The notes below the pieces were generated by a model that saw nothing but the letters and a program-made list of their open reading frames with translations, did not search any database and had not been told where the DNA came from. From Ignelater luminosus (Eukaryota; Arthropoda; Insecta; Coleoptera; Elateridae), in contig VTPC01002316.1 in the NCBI GenBank assembly GCA_011009095.1, positions 1 through 64,000 of the forward strand: DNA of 64,000 nucleotides. The letters run 5' to 3'. The position numbers and the translations under genes were made by a program. This document shows, piece after piece, positions 43,801 to 50,370 of this stretch (the stretch's first letter is position 1; each line of letters opens with the position of its first letter).

Positions 43801-46800
43801 CTAATGTCACTGCGGAGAACTACAGAAATCGAGCGTGTTAGGAATTTGAAACAGCGAAATCCCATTTCTGAAATATTGAATTCTGCCGGGCGATGCAATA
43901 ACGAAAAAAGGTATAAAAGTAAATAAGAAGAATTGTAAACCTTGGCAATTATTATAAAACATAATGTGGAGAAACATATGCCTTTGTACAACATCTCACG
44001 TCTTGTATTGTGTCTGATGAATGGTGTGGGAGAAAACGTGAAGGAAATATAATCAAACCGGTGCAGGAAACCGGTCAAAAGGCAAAGAATAATCAGTCTA
44101 GACGGCAAACTGAGTTTAAACCTCGAAAACTGCATTTATGGAATAAGCAACTCAATTTTATAAAAAAGAGAATACTGCAGTGGATTCTCAAGAAGTAAAC
44201 TAGATCGATGGATTTAATATTAATAATTGTTTTCATCAGCTTCAAACTGAATTAATTTTGGGTTAAATCGGATAAAACTGAGATAGAGTCTGAGAATTAA
44301 GTGCTTAACTTACATGAAATAGCTTTCAACTGGAATTCATTTCGAGCTTTTTAACTCTAATAATATCGAGTTTGTCATTCTCTAGACAGAAATATACAGA
44401 GATAAATGAACAAAAAGCATCAAATAAATAAATTTGAAAGAATTTAATTTTTACAGCGAGCCTTTTTTTCTCTTTAAATCCTCCGTGAAACTAATTCACC
44501 GACTTCAAAATGCATCGCACGTAGAGGACACTATTTTGAAGAAGCTCCTAAATTTAAACCCTTAAGTCTAAACTAACCTTATCGTCCCGATTTAAGAGCA
44601 TTCGAGCGTGTTACTGGATCGTTAACTTTTGTGTTAGATGTAGCCTTTTTGAGAACACTCAAAGATTTTCCTGATTTGTGGTTATCGGTGAAATGTAAAA
44701 AAAAAGAAAATTTAGAAAACCATTAAAATGAAACGAATCGACAAGATCTCGATTTCCTTACAATTATAACCTAATACGGCAACTTTATAAGCTTTTGTGT
44801 ATTTTTCACAACGTTATTACTTCTCATTTCATATTAAATAACCATTTCATAATTTGATCTTGATAAATTGATAATGAGGCTGTAGTAGTATAAGAGATAG
44901 TTCTAGAATATAAAGAAAAACGACAAAGAGAAGTTGCTGCAGCTGCTGCGTGTATATCTACTCGTCTATCTTGAAACTCTATTCCTTTTACAATATCGTA
45001 TTCCTTCATAGTTTGAGCTACATACTATTCTAAAGTTACTACAGGAGGAGCTCTTTTTACACAACCTACTTTTCAGTTGGTATTCAAACTTGTATACGAT
45101 TTTAGTGTAATAATGTACCCAGCGATAGCAGGAAATTAAATTTTTCTAAAAAATCCATTATCTACTAGTGTAACAACGACAAGAAGCTGTTTTGTGAGTT
45201 ACATCGATATTTCAATATATAAAGAAATACAAACTAGGCAACAATTTGAATGAATATTAGTAGGATCTTGAGGAAGTGAATTAATAATAGTGAACCGCAA
45301 TCAAAACATTGCCGTATAAAACAATTATTGGACGTTAAATTTTGCAGCTGATACCGAGAGATTCAAAATGGAGAGTCAGTAGTAATATACAGCAGAGGAA
45401 GACAAATAGCCAAGTGAAGAAAAATGAAAAAGAAAAATCAGATATCTTGAAAGAAAAACAAAAGAAGAGAAAAACGCTCTGAATTAAAAATGAGAGAGAA
45501 CCGGTAATAGTAATGGCGAGATGAACATTGAAGATCTACGGGAGCAAATTAGAAAAAGAAGAAATCAAAAAAGTGAGACGTTCATGGAAACAAAAGTATG
45601 TAAAAATAACAGGGCGTTAAGAAAGTGACCAAAAAGAAAAACCCAACAAAAATGAAAAGAGTAGGGTAGACAGATAACATGAGCAAGAAGGGAAGTGGAG
45701 AGAAAGAAAACAAACAGAAGGTAATGGAATGTGTGGTGGGTGGAAGCCTATAAAAAGCAAGTCCCGAAGACGAACATTACCTTCAAAACTATTCAGTAGG
45801 ATCATTTTCAATTTCCAAGAACGTTTCAAGTAAACGCAGTAAAAAAATTATTAAGTTTAGAAAACAAAATCGGTGGAATGTTATAAGAAAATATTGACCA
45901 ATTTGCTTTTCCTTTATGATTCACTATTGGGATCTCAATTATCTCGGAAGTGCAAATACTAAAAGAAGATATCGGGAAAAAATGCTGTGGATGACGTGTG
46001 TGATCATAAATATAACTTTCTCAAAATACTGCTCCACAAAATAATGCACCACACAAATCTTCAGGAAAGTAAAATGATGTATGTCTTACAATGTCAGCTT
46101 TGTTGAGACTTTGCGTGCAAAAGGGACGACGTATTTTCCCAAAATCTTCCTCTAAAAATAGTCGATTGTCTAAAGTTACACTAATGGAAGCATATGGTTT
46201 AGGTTTACAATACATTCTGGACTCATCAGTAAAGAAACCCAGGCTTCAATCGCAGTGTCGCTTAAGAGTGACCTGCAGCTACAATAGAACCTTACTGCAG
46301 GCACTTTGCGGTGTAATTTTCTTCTGCAAAACGTCTTCTAACTCATCCGCATTTTGAACAACACGAACGTCCAAAACCTGTCTTCGGAAGCTTCTTGACG
46401 TAGTAGTAAATCATTCTCTAGAGCTCTTATTCGAGTAAAACGATCTTGTATAGCATCAATCGTCTAAGGTCTCTCTGATCTAGTAGTTTTTGTTTCTAGT
46501 GTGTCTAGAAATTCCAGGACCAAAATAAGTAATTCAATGTTATTTCATCATATGGAAGCAAAAACACACACCCAGATTGAGCTAGTCCAAATCAGATGTG
46601 TGACTCTTAAACTTTGAGCAACAACTTGAAAGTTTTGTCTTTTGGCAAGCAAACTTACCGTTTGGATATATTCATTGCGTTTTGAATTTCTGGATTTGTG
46701 TTCCATGTGCGGTAGATCACCTAAAGTACTAAGATTAAGGAATTATGATCAAGAGATTTACAGATGTGATTATGTAACTAGTAAAAGACAAGCAAGTACT

Positions 46801-49800
46801 GTAAAGGTCAACTTGTAGGAATTAACTTACTCATAACATAATCGATGACAAAAATTGAACGGTGATTTAGAAGTTTATGGACTGAATGGGTGTTCGATTC
46901 TTCTCAATTAGGAAACACAAATCACAAACCCCAGAAAGCGTACTATACTTGTTTTTGGCCATCTTGCAACAGCAACAATGATGATTGTTTACTGTAGGTA
47001 TTCTCGATATATTTGAAATCTAGCTTGATGGTGAGCTGCAGTTAAATAGAACCTACTGCAGGTACTTTGGCGCATAAATTCTCTTCTGCAAAACATCTTC
47101 TAATTGTATCACGGTTTGCTTCAACAGTATAAACGTTCAATAACTACATGTGGGAATCTTTAAAAGCTCTTATTCGAATTAAAACGATTTTGTGTAGCAT
47201 TTCTCGTTTAAAATCTGCCTTGTTCACTAGAGTAGTTGTTTGTGTTTCTAAAAGAATTCTACGATGCGAGACACTGTTGTGTGATTCTTAAATACTGAGC
47301 AACAACGCACGTAAGATGTATTTTTCGAAGAAAAAAATCTACTGTTTGAACCTCAAAATATCAAGGTTAAGGAAATATAGTCAAGAAATCTTCAGATAAT
47401 TAGCAGAAAGCAATACCACAAGAATTAACTACAGCAGAAACTTTCAAACGTCTACAACACAAAATGACAACCGCAACTCATATGACAAAAAGCTCCTAAA
47501 TCTTTTCAGTGAGGGGACAGTGATTACACTGTATTGAAAAAAGTCAGATCATTAAAGGCCTGAAAAAGAAAATAAAAATTCAAAAATGTTGGTGTTAGAC
47601 ATTGCCTTTATGCACCTAGAGCTTACTTCATGAAGAGCATTGTTCTGGGGTTCTGAAAAGTCAATATTTTAAGGCCCAACTAATTTGAAACAAAACTTAA
47701 CTCTGCTTGAAAACAAAAAAGTTTTTAGCAAAATCGAAAATTCTGCAATGCCCAACTGGCTGAGAAGCTCCGACTCAGAAAGGCTTGAGAAGTCTGAAAT
47801 TCGTTCATTAATATGCAGGTTTGATACTAACTGAAGTTAGTAGGCAACATAAGACATTAGAATCAAATGGAACTGAGCATCGTCTTGTGTTTGACATTAC
47901 CAAAAGCTACTTAAAAGAAAAAGTAAATGTTATGAGAAAATATGACCCCAAAAGGACTCATCGACAAGCTTAAAAGAAATTAAAAGCTCAGCCGTCTCAA
48001 AGAGATGAATACAAAATCTAAATACTTTAATAGAATGGGCCTTTCAGCTTAGAACTTTGGGCAGTGAAGTATTACATTATCAGCTAGGTAATACATTTTC
48101 TCATCATCGACTCATAATCACAATAGGAGGGGGTGTAAAAATATTTTGCTGTCCAATCTAGTAAACTCTTTGTATTTCGAAAACATGAATGTACTTTACA
48201 GAATTGAATTTTGTTAAGTAAATGACATAGAACATAGAATACCACGGTTGAGAAGGTTGTAAGAAGAGATGAATGAAAGAATCCATAATATGTTTCGATT
48301 AAGATTAATCGGACAGAAATTGTCTTTGCTTTTGCTAATATATTGGCACTTCGCCGCAACAATCTCTGACATAATTTCGATAATTTCCTTCCAAGAGAAT
48401 GCAATTACGAATGCGCAAAATGGATAAATCCAGAAAATTCTTGATAGGACTTTCTCAGGCAAGGGTGGTATCATTGCCTGTTTCGGGAAAAAAGGTCAGT
48501 CACACATCTTCTCTTATTTTCGAAACTTGATTATTACTTATTCCGACCGTCTGCATCGTGTGCACTTCATTTATTTGTGATTAAGTTTTTAGTAAGAGGT
48601 CAGTCACATTCAATGACTTCGATTAAAGAATCTTCAATCCAGGAACTTTTTTTTATGTTTATCCATATACAATCTACCCTTTGAATTTGACAGACACTTG
48701 CGTGGACACCTTGACTAAATTAATTGGCAACCTTCGTGTTTATAAGAATCGGAGATAACCAAGTTAGAATCAAATCTGACATGGAAAAATCCTGTCTTAG
48801 GGGGGTTTCTGTCAAGACTAACTGGCAAGTATTTCTCTCACTTCTGTATTGATCAAATTCGATTTGCAGGACTAAACAAAAAACTTTGATAAGTAGTAGA
48901 TCCAAACTATAAATGAGACATTTTCGAAGTCATTTGAAGTTAGAACAATCACTAAAAGCATTCAGGAATTTTATGTATTCAAGCCTTCCATATTTCCAGG
49001 GAAAGTTTCCAAAGTATCCTAATCATAAATCAGAAATGCGAGCACAACGGATTTGACAGACGCACGACTTAGTCCTCCAGGTTTTTAAGAAGGAATTTGC
49101 TCGACATTGACCAGTTTTCACTATCTATTGGTGTAAAGTCTATTAGGTCATACTGAGACATTTAACAGAAAATAGAGTGCAAAGATCTCTACTATTTTTA
49201 GATTAAATATGCGACATGTTAGTTACGGCACGGCTTTTCGATAAGAATGATGAATGTGCAGATCAGCATAACTAGATACTAAAATATTTAAGAATTATTT
49301 AAATTTTACATAAGTGTCAGTTCCGTCTTCCGGAAGACACACTGTATATGTCTATTGTAACTCATTCAAGGTTGAATAACGTATATGGCATCTTTGCATG
49401 AATTATCTCTAAAGCCGGTATAACACAGCCAATCTGTCTTCTGTAAACATAAACCGTCAGTAAAAAGCTTTCTAAACTTGAATGTGTGACATTAATAAAG
49501 CAAACAATTCCGCTGTATCATCAGCATAACTAATTTCAATCATGTCTTGAGAACTGATTGTAGAGGTAAGTTAAAAAAATGAAGATGAATTCTAATAACA
49601 TTATTTTATCTTCTCAATTATTATGGCATATTCATTGAGTCTCAAGATGATTATAAATCATAGAAATTTCTAAATCTAAAATTCTCTTATTAATGAATTA
49701 AACTCAGATAAATAAATTTCTAGAACAACGATGTAAATAAACCTTATTCATCACAGATGTACCCTGTCAGTCTGGGAACGTGTTTGAGAAAGTTTCTATT

Positions 49801-50370
49801 GTATTTTTATCATGCGAAACTTAAGACAGTTACGAAGAGTATTTCTGATGCAAATCAACTGAGAAGTCAGATAGAATAGAAAAGAAAAAAAAGGATGACA
49901 CTGACAGGATGTAGACAACACACCGAGAGAAGCAAAAGCCGACTGCTACATTTTTTCCAGCAATGCTGATCTTATGAGGGATACAGATATTATTCGGTGT
50001 ATGAAGTAAAGAAGCGAAAAAACAAATCATGACTCCCGAGGGACTCGGGACATCGCAATGTCGATCGTCCCTGGCCAGTGCACGTCCGTTGGGACAAAAG
50101 AAAGAACAGCATCGCAAAAAACAGCAGGACGTGTAAATATGAGAGATAAATTCTCTTACTTCGTTTTAAAATAAAAAGCTTACCTGTAATTGTTATCCAG
50201 AGGAACATTACCGATGGCAACATTATCGTGAGTTTGCTTATTATTTCGAGCCCAATAATATGTCGGAGTTTCCCTAGATGTTGGCGGTGAAAATCTGCAT
50301 TCTAATGTAACATCTTCTCCTTCCCTCGTATCCGTTATATCTTCAGCCGTTGATATATTGATGACAGCCA
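7691..50370 (-). CDS. ed: echinoid, Ig-superfamily cell adhesion protein (nine exons seen, 5' exon missing)
   Basis: This is the overall span of the coding exons, read right to left: 50370-50184, 39203-38929, 26425-26243, 13517-12363, 12297-11729, 11668-11254, 11196-10819, 10757-10410 and 7857-7691. All junctions are GT-AG and keep the reading phase, giving 1224 residues without a stop. Domain order is seven Ig domains (about residues 1-702), Fn3 sequence (about 703-925), a membrane helix (943-965) and a cytoplasmic tail (966-1224) ending in EIIV. Seven Ig domains, Fn3, one helix and this C-terminus are the hallmark of Drosophila Echinoid. Known role: homophilic and heterophilic adhesion at adherens junctions, with input to EGFR, Notch and Hippo signalling; the C-terminus binds PDZ proteins such as Bazooka and Canoe. 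The paralog friend-of-echinoid shares the ectodomain, but the EIIV end argues for ed. The start codon and signal peptide are not included. Confidence 0.92.
7858..10409 (-). other. ed: last intron of echinoid
   Basis: This 2.55-kb intron has a GT at 10409-10408 and an AG at 7859-7858. It contains the TTTA microsatellite and no coding sequence I can recognise. Confidence 0.75.
8466..8488. repeat. (TTTA)n microsatellite
   Basis: Five or more uninterrupted TTTA units lie in the last ed intron. Confidence 0.85.
10410..10757 (-). CDS. ed: echinoid exon: middle of the cytoplasmic tail
   Basis: Acceptor AG is at 10759-10758 and donor GT at 10409-10408; phase 1 in and out. The exon encodes about 115 low-complexity residues rich in Asn, Ser, Tyr and Gly, such as YMDSNYSNSNNGGS and YGAVDDYAHYPH. 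No folded domain is visible; it looks like a disordered signalling tail with many tyrosines. It ends KKRVDQHI before a 2.55-kb intron. Confidence 0.9.
10819..11196 (-). CDS. ed: echinoid exon: transmembrane helix and proximal cytoplasmic tail
   Basis: Acceptor AG is at 11198-11197 and donor GT at 10818-10817; phase 1 in and out. Residues 943-965 (bases 11084-11152) are a hydrophobic helix rich in Val, Ile, Leu, Phe and Cys, followed by the basic stop-transfer stretch RCKRNQTKK. The tail then contains KDYEMDSVRP and a PPPY motif at residues 997-1000. This fixes a type I topology with the Ig domains outside the cell. Confidence 0.93.
11254..11668 (-). CDS. ed: echinoid exon: membrane-proximal Fn3 region
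   Basis: Acceptor AG is at 11670-11669 and donor GT at 11253-11252; phase 0 in, phase 1 out. It begins IKALNIKGNSENSQE, the last strands of the Fn3 domain. The part from PLPQRVAYDPATHALSI to CGESVEAE can be read as a second, less typical Fn3-like domain. Several cysteines (ATCLP, KLCLRM, EHCGES) probably form extracellular disulfides; this pairing is inferred. Confidence 0.92.
11729..12297 (-). CDS. ed: echinoid exon: Ig domain 7 and start of the Fn3 region
   Basis: Acceptor AG is at 12299-12298 and donor GT at 11728-11727; phase 1 in, phase 0 out. It encodes residues 601-789. Ig7 runs from EPIILHQYN to about residue 702, with cysteines in EVVCKI and YGEYNCQV. An Fn3 domain follows, recognisable by PEKPTKLSA, VTLNWEPGFNGG and the YVFK strand just before the splice. 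The intron to the next exon is only 60 bases. Confidence 0.94.
12363..13517 (-). CDS. ed: echinoid exon: Ig domains 3 to 6
   Basis: This 1155-base exon is the largest of the gene. Acceptor AG is at 13519-13518 and donor GT at 12362-12361; phase 1 in and out. It starts FPRVEVGPENPLRVE, a stretch typical of the third Ig domain of Echinoid. Four complete cysteine pairs are visible: LQC with YTC, IKC with YVC, LTC with YYC and VAC with YTC, each with its core tryptophan (VRW, IEW, YRW, VKW). Packing four domains in one exon contrasts with the split Ig1 and Ig2. Open frames on the opposite strand here are shadows. Confidence 0.95.
15351..15378 (+). repeat. mariner 5' terminal inverted repeat
   Basis: It begins CGAGGGCGGTTCAGTAAG and matches the reverse complement of 16617-16644 at 27 of 28 positions. 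The preceding TA is the target-site duplication. Confidence 0.93.
15530..16579 (+). CDS. mariner transposase, full-length DD34D
   Basis: This 349-residue protein is about the usual mariner length of 345 and has no frameshift or stop. It catalyses cut-and-paste transposition into TA sites in the nucleus. An N-terminal helix-turn-helix region (about residues 1-110) should bind the inverted repeats. The linker motif WVPRLLT is at 119-125. The catalytic residues are D158 (VTVDETW), D252 (HHDNAPAH) and D287 (SPDLAPCDFF), with exactly 34 residues between the last two. I chose the ATG at 15530 (MEKEQYR) because mariners start this way; the frame is open upstream to an ATG at 15497, but those 11 residues are not family-like. 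All catalytic residues are present, so it may be active; that is inference. Confidence 0.95.
   Translation: MEKEQYRSVIRFLFLDGKKCEEIKAKLDAIYGNISPSMTTVRYWFHEFKRGRTSVFDEERPGRPADVVTEEIIQKVHDMILADRRTKVREVTEAVGVSAGTAINILHDKLAMKKLSARWVPRLLTVDNKRMRLLTSKQCLEQFKRNPKEFLRRVVTVDETWIHHYTPETKQQSKQWISPGESAPKKAKMVPSDGKVMAMIFWDANGVILMDFLEKGRTITGQYYSELLDSFDKKLKETRSHLAKKKVLFHHDNAPAHSSGVVAAKLHELRYELLPHPPYSPDLAPCDFFLFPNMKKWLAGKKFSSNEEVIAEIEAYFGEFDKSYFLEGLKKWQERWEKCIFLKGDYVGK
16617..16644 (-). repeat. mariner 3' terminal inverted repeat
   Basis: Its reverse complement begins CGAGGGCGGTTCAATAAG, differing from the 5' copy only at the fourteenth base. The following TA completes the target-site duplication. Confidence 0.93.
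17080..18010 (-). repeat. three tandem degenerate copies of a copia linker-RT segment
   Basis: Similar blocks recur within copy A. The phrase around TTGGTTTGAGTTGCTGA at about 17232 returns at about 17608 and, more diverged, at about 17897. The phrase GATCACGCAGCT is at about 17519 and 17777. Spacing is about 290-380 bases. This looks like internal tandem duplication of the element after or during insertion. Confidence 0.5.
17080..19080 (-). mobile_element. degenerate Ty1/copia retrotransposon remnant, copy A
   Basis: On the minus strand, 18346-18164 reads NNNGAEFENKRVKNILQK and then AHGNIPQKL-like residues (here AQGNIPQKL), the integrase core of copia elements. Lower coordinates hold the integrase-to-RT linker and the start of the reverse transcriptase (DDWKEAMDPETAALYE near 17435-17385). 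Higher coordinates to about 19080 contain matching but very broken upstream pol sequence. Many stops and frameshifts mean it is dead. The linker-RT part occurs three times. No LTRs were recognised. Confidence 0.65.
22870..24110 (-). mobile_element. degenerate Ty1/copia retrotransposon remnant, copy B (interrupted)
   Basis: The minus-strand frame 23953-23744 reads ERKYRDLETIVAHGNIPQKL and continues WTEMIKSESYILNRTG, the C-terminal side of a copia integrase core. It is the same family as copy A: both share the bases around GATTTTATCATTTCGG and TTTTGTGGAATATTTCC. The linker downstream in transcription order is split by the 593-bp element at 22991-23583. It is broken by stops. Confidence 0.65.
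22991..23583. mobile_element. 593-bp non-autonomous element with long inverted repeats, nested in copia remnant B
   Basis: The left end starts GGCCTCTACCTGCCCCATCC and the reverse complement of the right end starts GGCCTCTGCCTGTCTCACCC; similarity continues for about 105-130 bases. TA lies on both sides (22989-22990 and 23584-23585). The flanking copia linker sequence becomes contiguous when the element is removed, as comparison with copy A shows. It has no coding capacity, so it would depend on another element's transposase. Confidence 0.75.
26243..26425 (-). CDS. ed: echinoid exon: second half of Ig domain 2
   Basis: Acceptor AG is at 26427-26426 after a pyrimidine-rich run and donor GT at 26242-26241; phase 1 in and out. 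The junction codon gives REG-STYPLE. The exon encodes residues 155-214, including the closing Ig2 cysteine in DEDGAIFRC (residue 192), and ends TAVTLNVN. It is a short 183-base exon isolated by introns of more than 12 kb on each side. Confidence 0.9.
29460..30260 (-). pseudogene. broken Tc1-like transposase
   Basis: On the minus strand, pieces of a Tc1-family transposase occur in order. ERGSIGKVDQKDDKKIV near 30035-29985 is the helix-turn-helix side. Then come NVIFTDECSIW near 29820-29788 (first catalytic Asp), LQEDGDPKYR near 29575-29545 (second) and SDANPIENVW near 29483-29455 (Glu of DD34E). Frameshifts and stops separate them. The bases CAGTCTGTCCAGTAACAGCG near 29247 could be a terminal repeat, but I could not find the partner. 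Confidence 0.7.
33640..34350 (-). pseudogene. broken DDE transposase fragment
   Basis: Minus-strand fragments resemble the C-terminal half of an insect DDE transposase of the same broad type as the element at 2269. VWCAISTAEISWPYVA is near 34325-34280, FGQNWRHAITSE is near 34190-34155 (in place of the usual FQQDGA-CHT-), and FWAVLLRKIYDNE lies near 34115-34080. The catalytic motif is mutated and stops are frequent. The family call rests on short similarities only. Confidence 0.42.
34530..35830 (-). mobile_element. non-LTR retrotransposon remnant (jockey/R1-like)
   Basis: The minus strand carries the end of a reverse transcriptase and what follows it. In order these are the thumb-region motif SKTEVILFTN (about 35440), the stretch from KVITKLTKTLWQLHQ to INPQIAYWIYTTII (about 35310-35185) and LQRLACVGITDAMERS (about 35175-35130). 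RNase-H-side residues follow, and finally a CPQCGNGNETSFHIL zinc-knuckle-like motif near 34650-34610. Frameshifts occur throughout and the 5' part is absent, as usual for truncated LINE copies. Confidence 0.7.
38929..39203 (-). CDS. ed: echinoid exon: end of Ig domain 1 and first half of Ig domain 2
   Basis: Acceptor AG is at 39205-39204 and donor GT at 38928-38927; phase 2 in, phase 1 out. The split codon with the previous exon makes arginine (NNYR-LNYH). The exon encodes residues 63-153: the closing cysteine of Ig1 in the classic D-x-G-x-F-x-C setting (DRDNGKFEC, residue 90), then the first Ig2 cysteine (ELTC, residue 137) and the tryptophan in VRWYRE. Both Ig1 and Ig2 are therefore interrupted by very long introns. 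Confidence 0.92.
40980..41480 (+). pseudogene. broken DDE transposase fragment (Tc1/mariner superfamily)
   Basis: On the plus strand FSDEIFTIEEQINRK (around 41200-41245) matches the first catalytic Asp region of DDE transposases. ERDYHPFSVMAYFGAFL (around 41286-41336) corresponds to the beta-strand region that follows it in insect relatives. The two are in different frames and the other catalytic motifs are not found. Confidence 0.5.
42446..42760. repeat. probable DNA transposon end or solo fragment
   Basis: It starts with the CAGGGTGTTTCAAATTTC type of terminus common in insect DNA transposons and continues for about 300 bases of repeat-like sequence. I found no matching second end and no coding capacity. 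Confidence 0.3.
45385..45730. repeat. purine-rich low-complexity tract
   Basis: About 350 bases of the plus strand are dominated by A and G, with recurring GAAAAA and AAGAAG words. No long open frame is present. It lies in the ed intron 39204-50183. Confidence 0.4.
46020..46530 (-). pseudogene. broken Tc1-like transposase fragment, copy 1
   Basis: The minus strand reads TRIRALENDLLLRQEASEDR followed after a frameshift by FTDESRMYCKP, the first catalytic Asp region of Tc1-like transposases. The HTH side and the C-terminal half are eroded or missing. A second, shorter copy lies about 700 bases to the right in the same orientation. Confidence 0.5.
47030..47400 (-). pseudogene. broken Tc1-like transposase fragment, copy 2
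   Basis: This is a direct repeat of part of copy 1. Shared words include CTGCAAAACATCTTCTAA (47086) against CTGCAAAACGTCTTCTAA (46325) and a similar stretch around TCTTATTCGA. The catalytic motif is not preserved here. Confidence 0.42.
50184..50370 (-). CDS. ed: echinoid exon: first half of Ig domain 1
   Basis: This is the most upstream exon I can support. The acceptor follows a pyrimidine run (AG at 50372-50371) and the donor GT is at 50183-50182. It enters in phase 1 and leaves in phase 2. It encodes residues 1-61 of the visible protein, beginning AVINISTAEDITD, with the first Ig cysteine (residue 24, in VTLEC) and the core tryptophan (residue 39, in YYW). An Ig domain so close to the exon start implies that the preceding exon carries the signal peptide and the mature N-terminus. 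Confidence 0.88.

Larger units (their letters stand above)
39204..50183 (-). other. ed: echinoid intron inside Ig1
   Basis: An 11.0-kb intron holds transposase fragments at 40980-41480 and 46020-47400, a transposon end at 42446 and a purine-rich tract. The parts 43000-45385 and 47400-50183 show nothing I can name. Confidence 0.8.

Noticed and set aside
49830-50223. Minus-strand frames of 77-95 codons just below the first visible ed exon.
   Set aside because: They run from the intron side of the donor at 50183 and contain no domain; they are best read as intron sequence.
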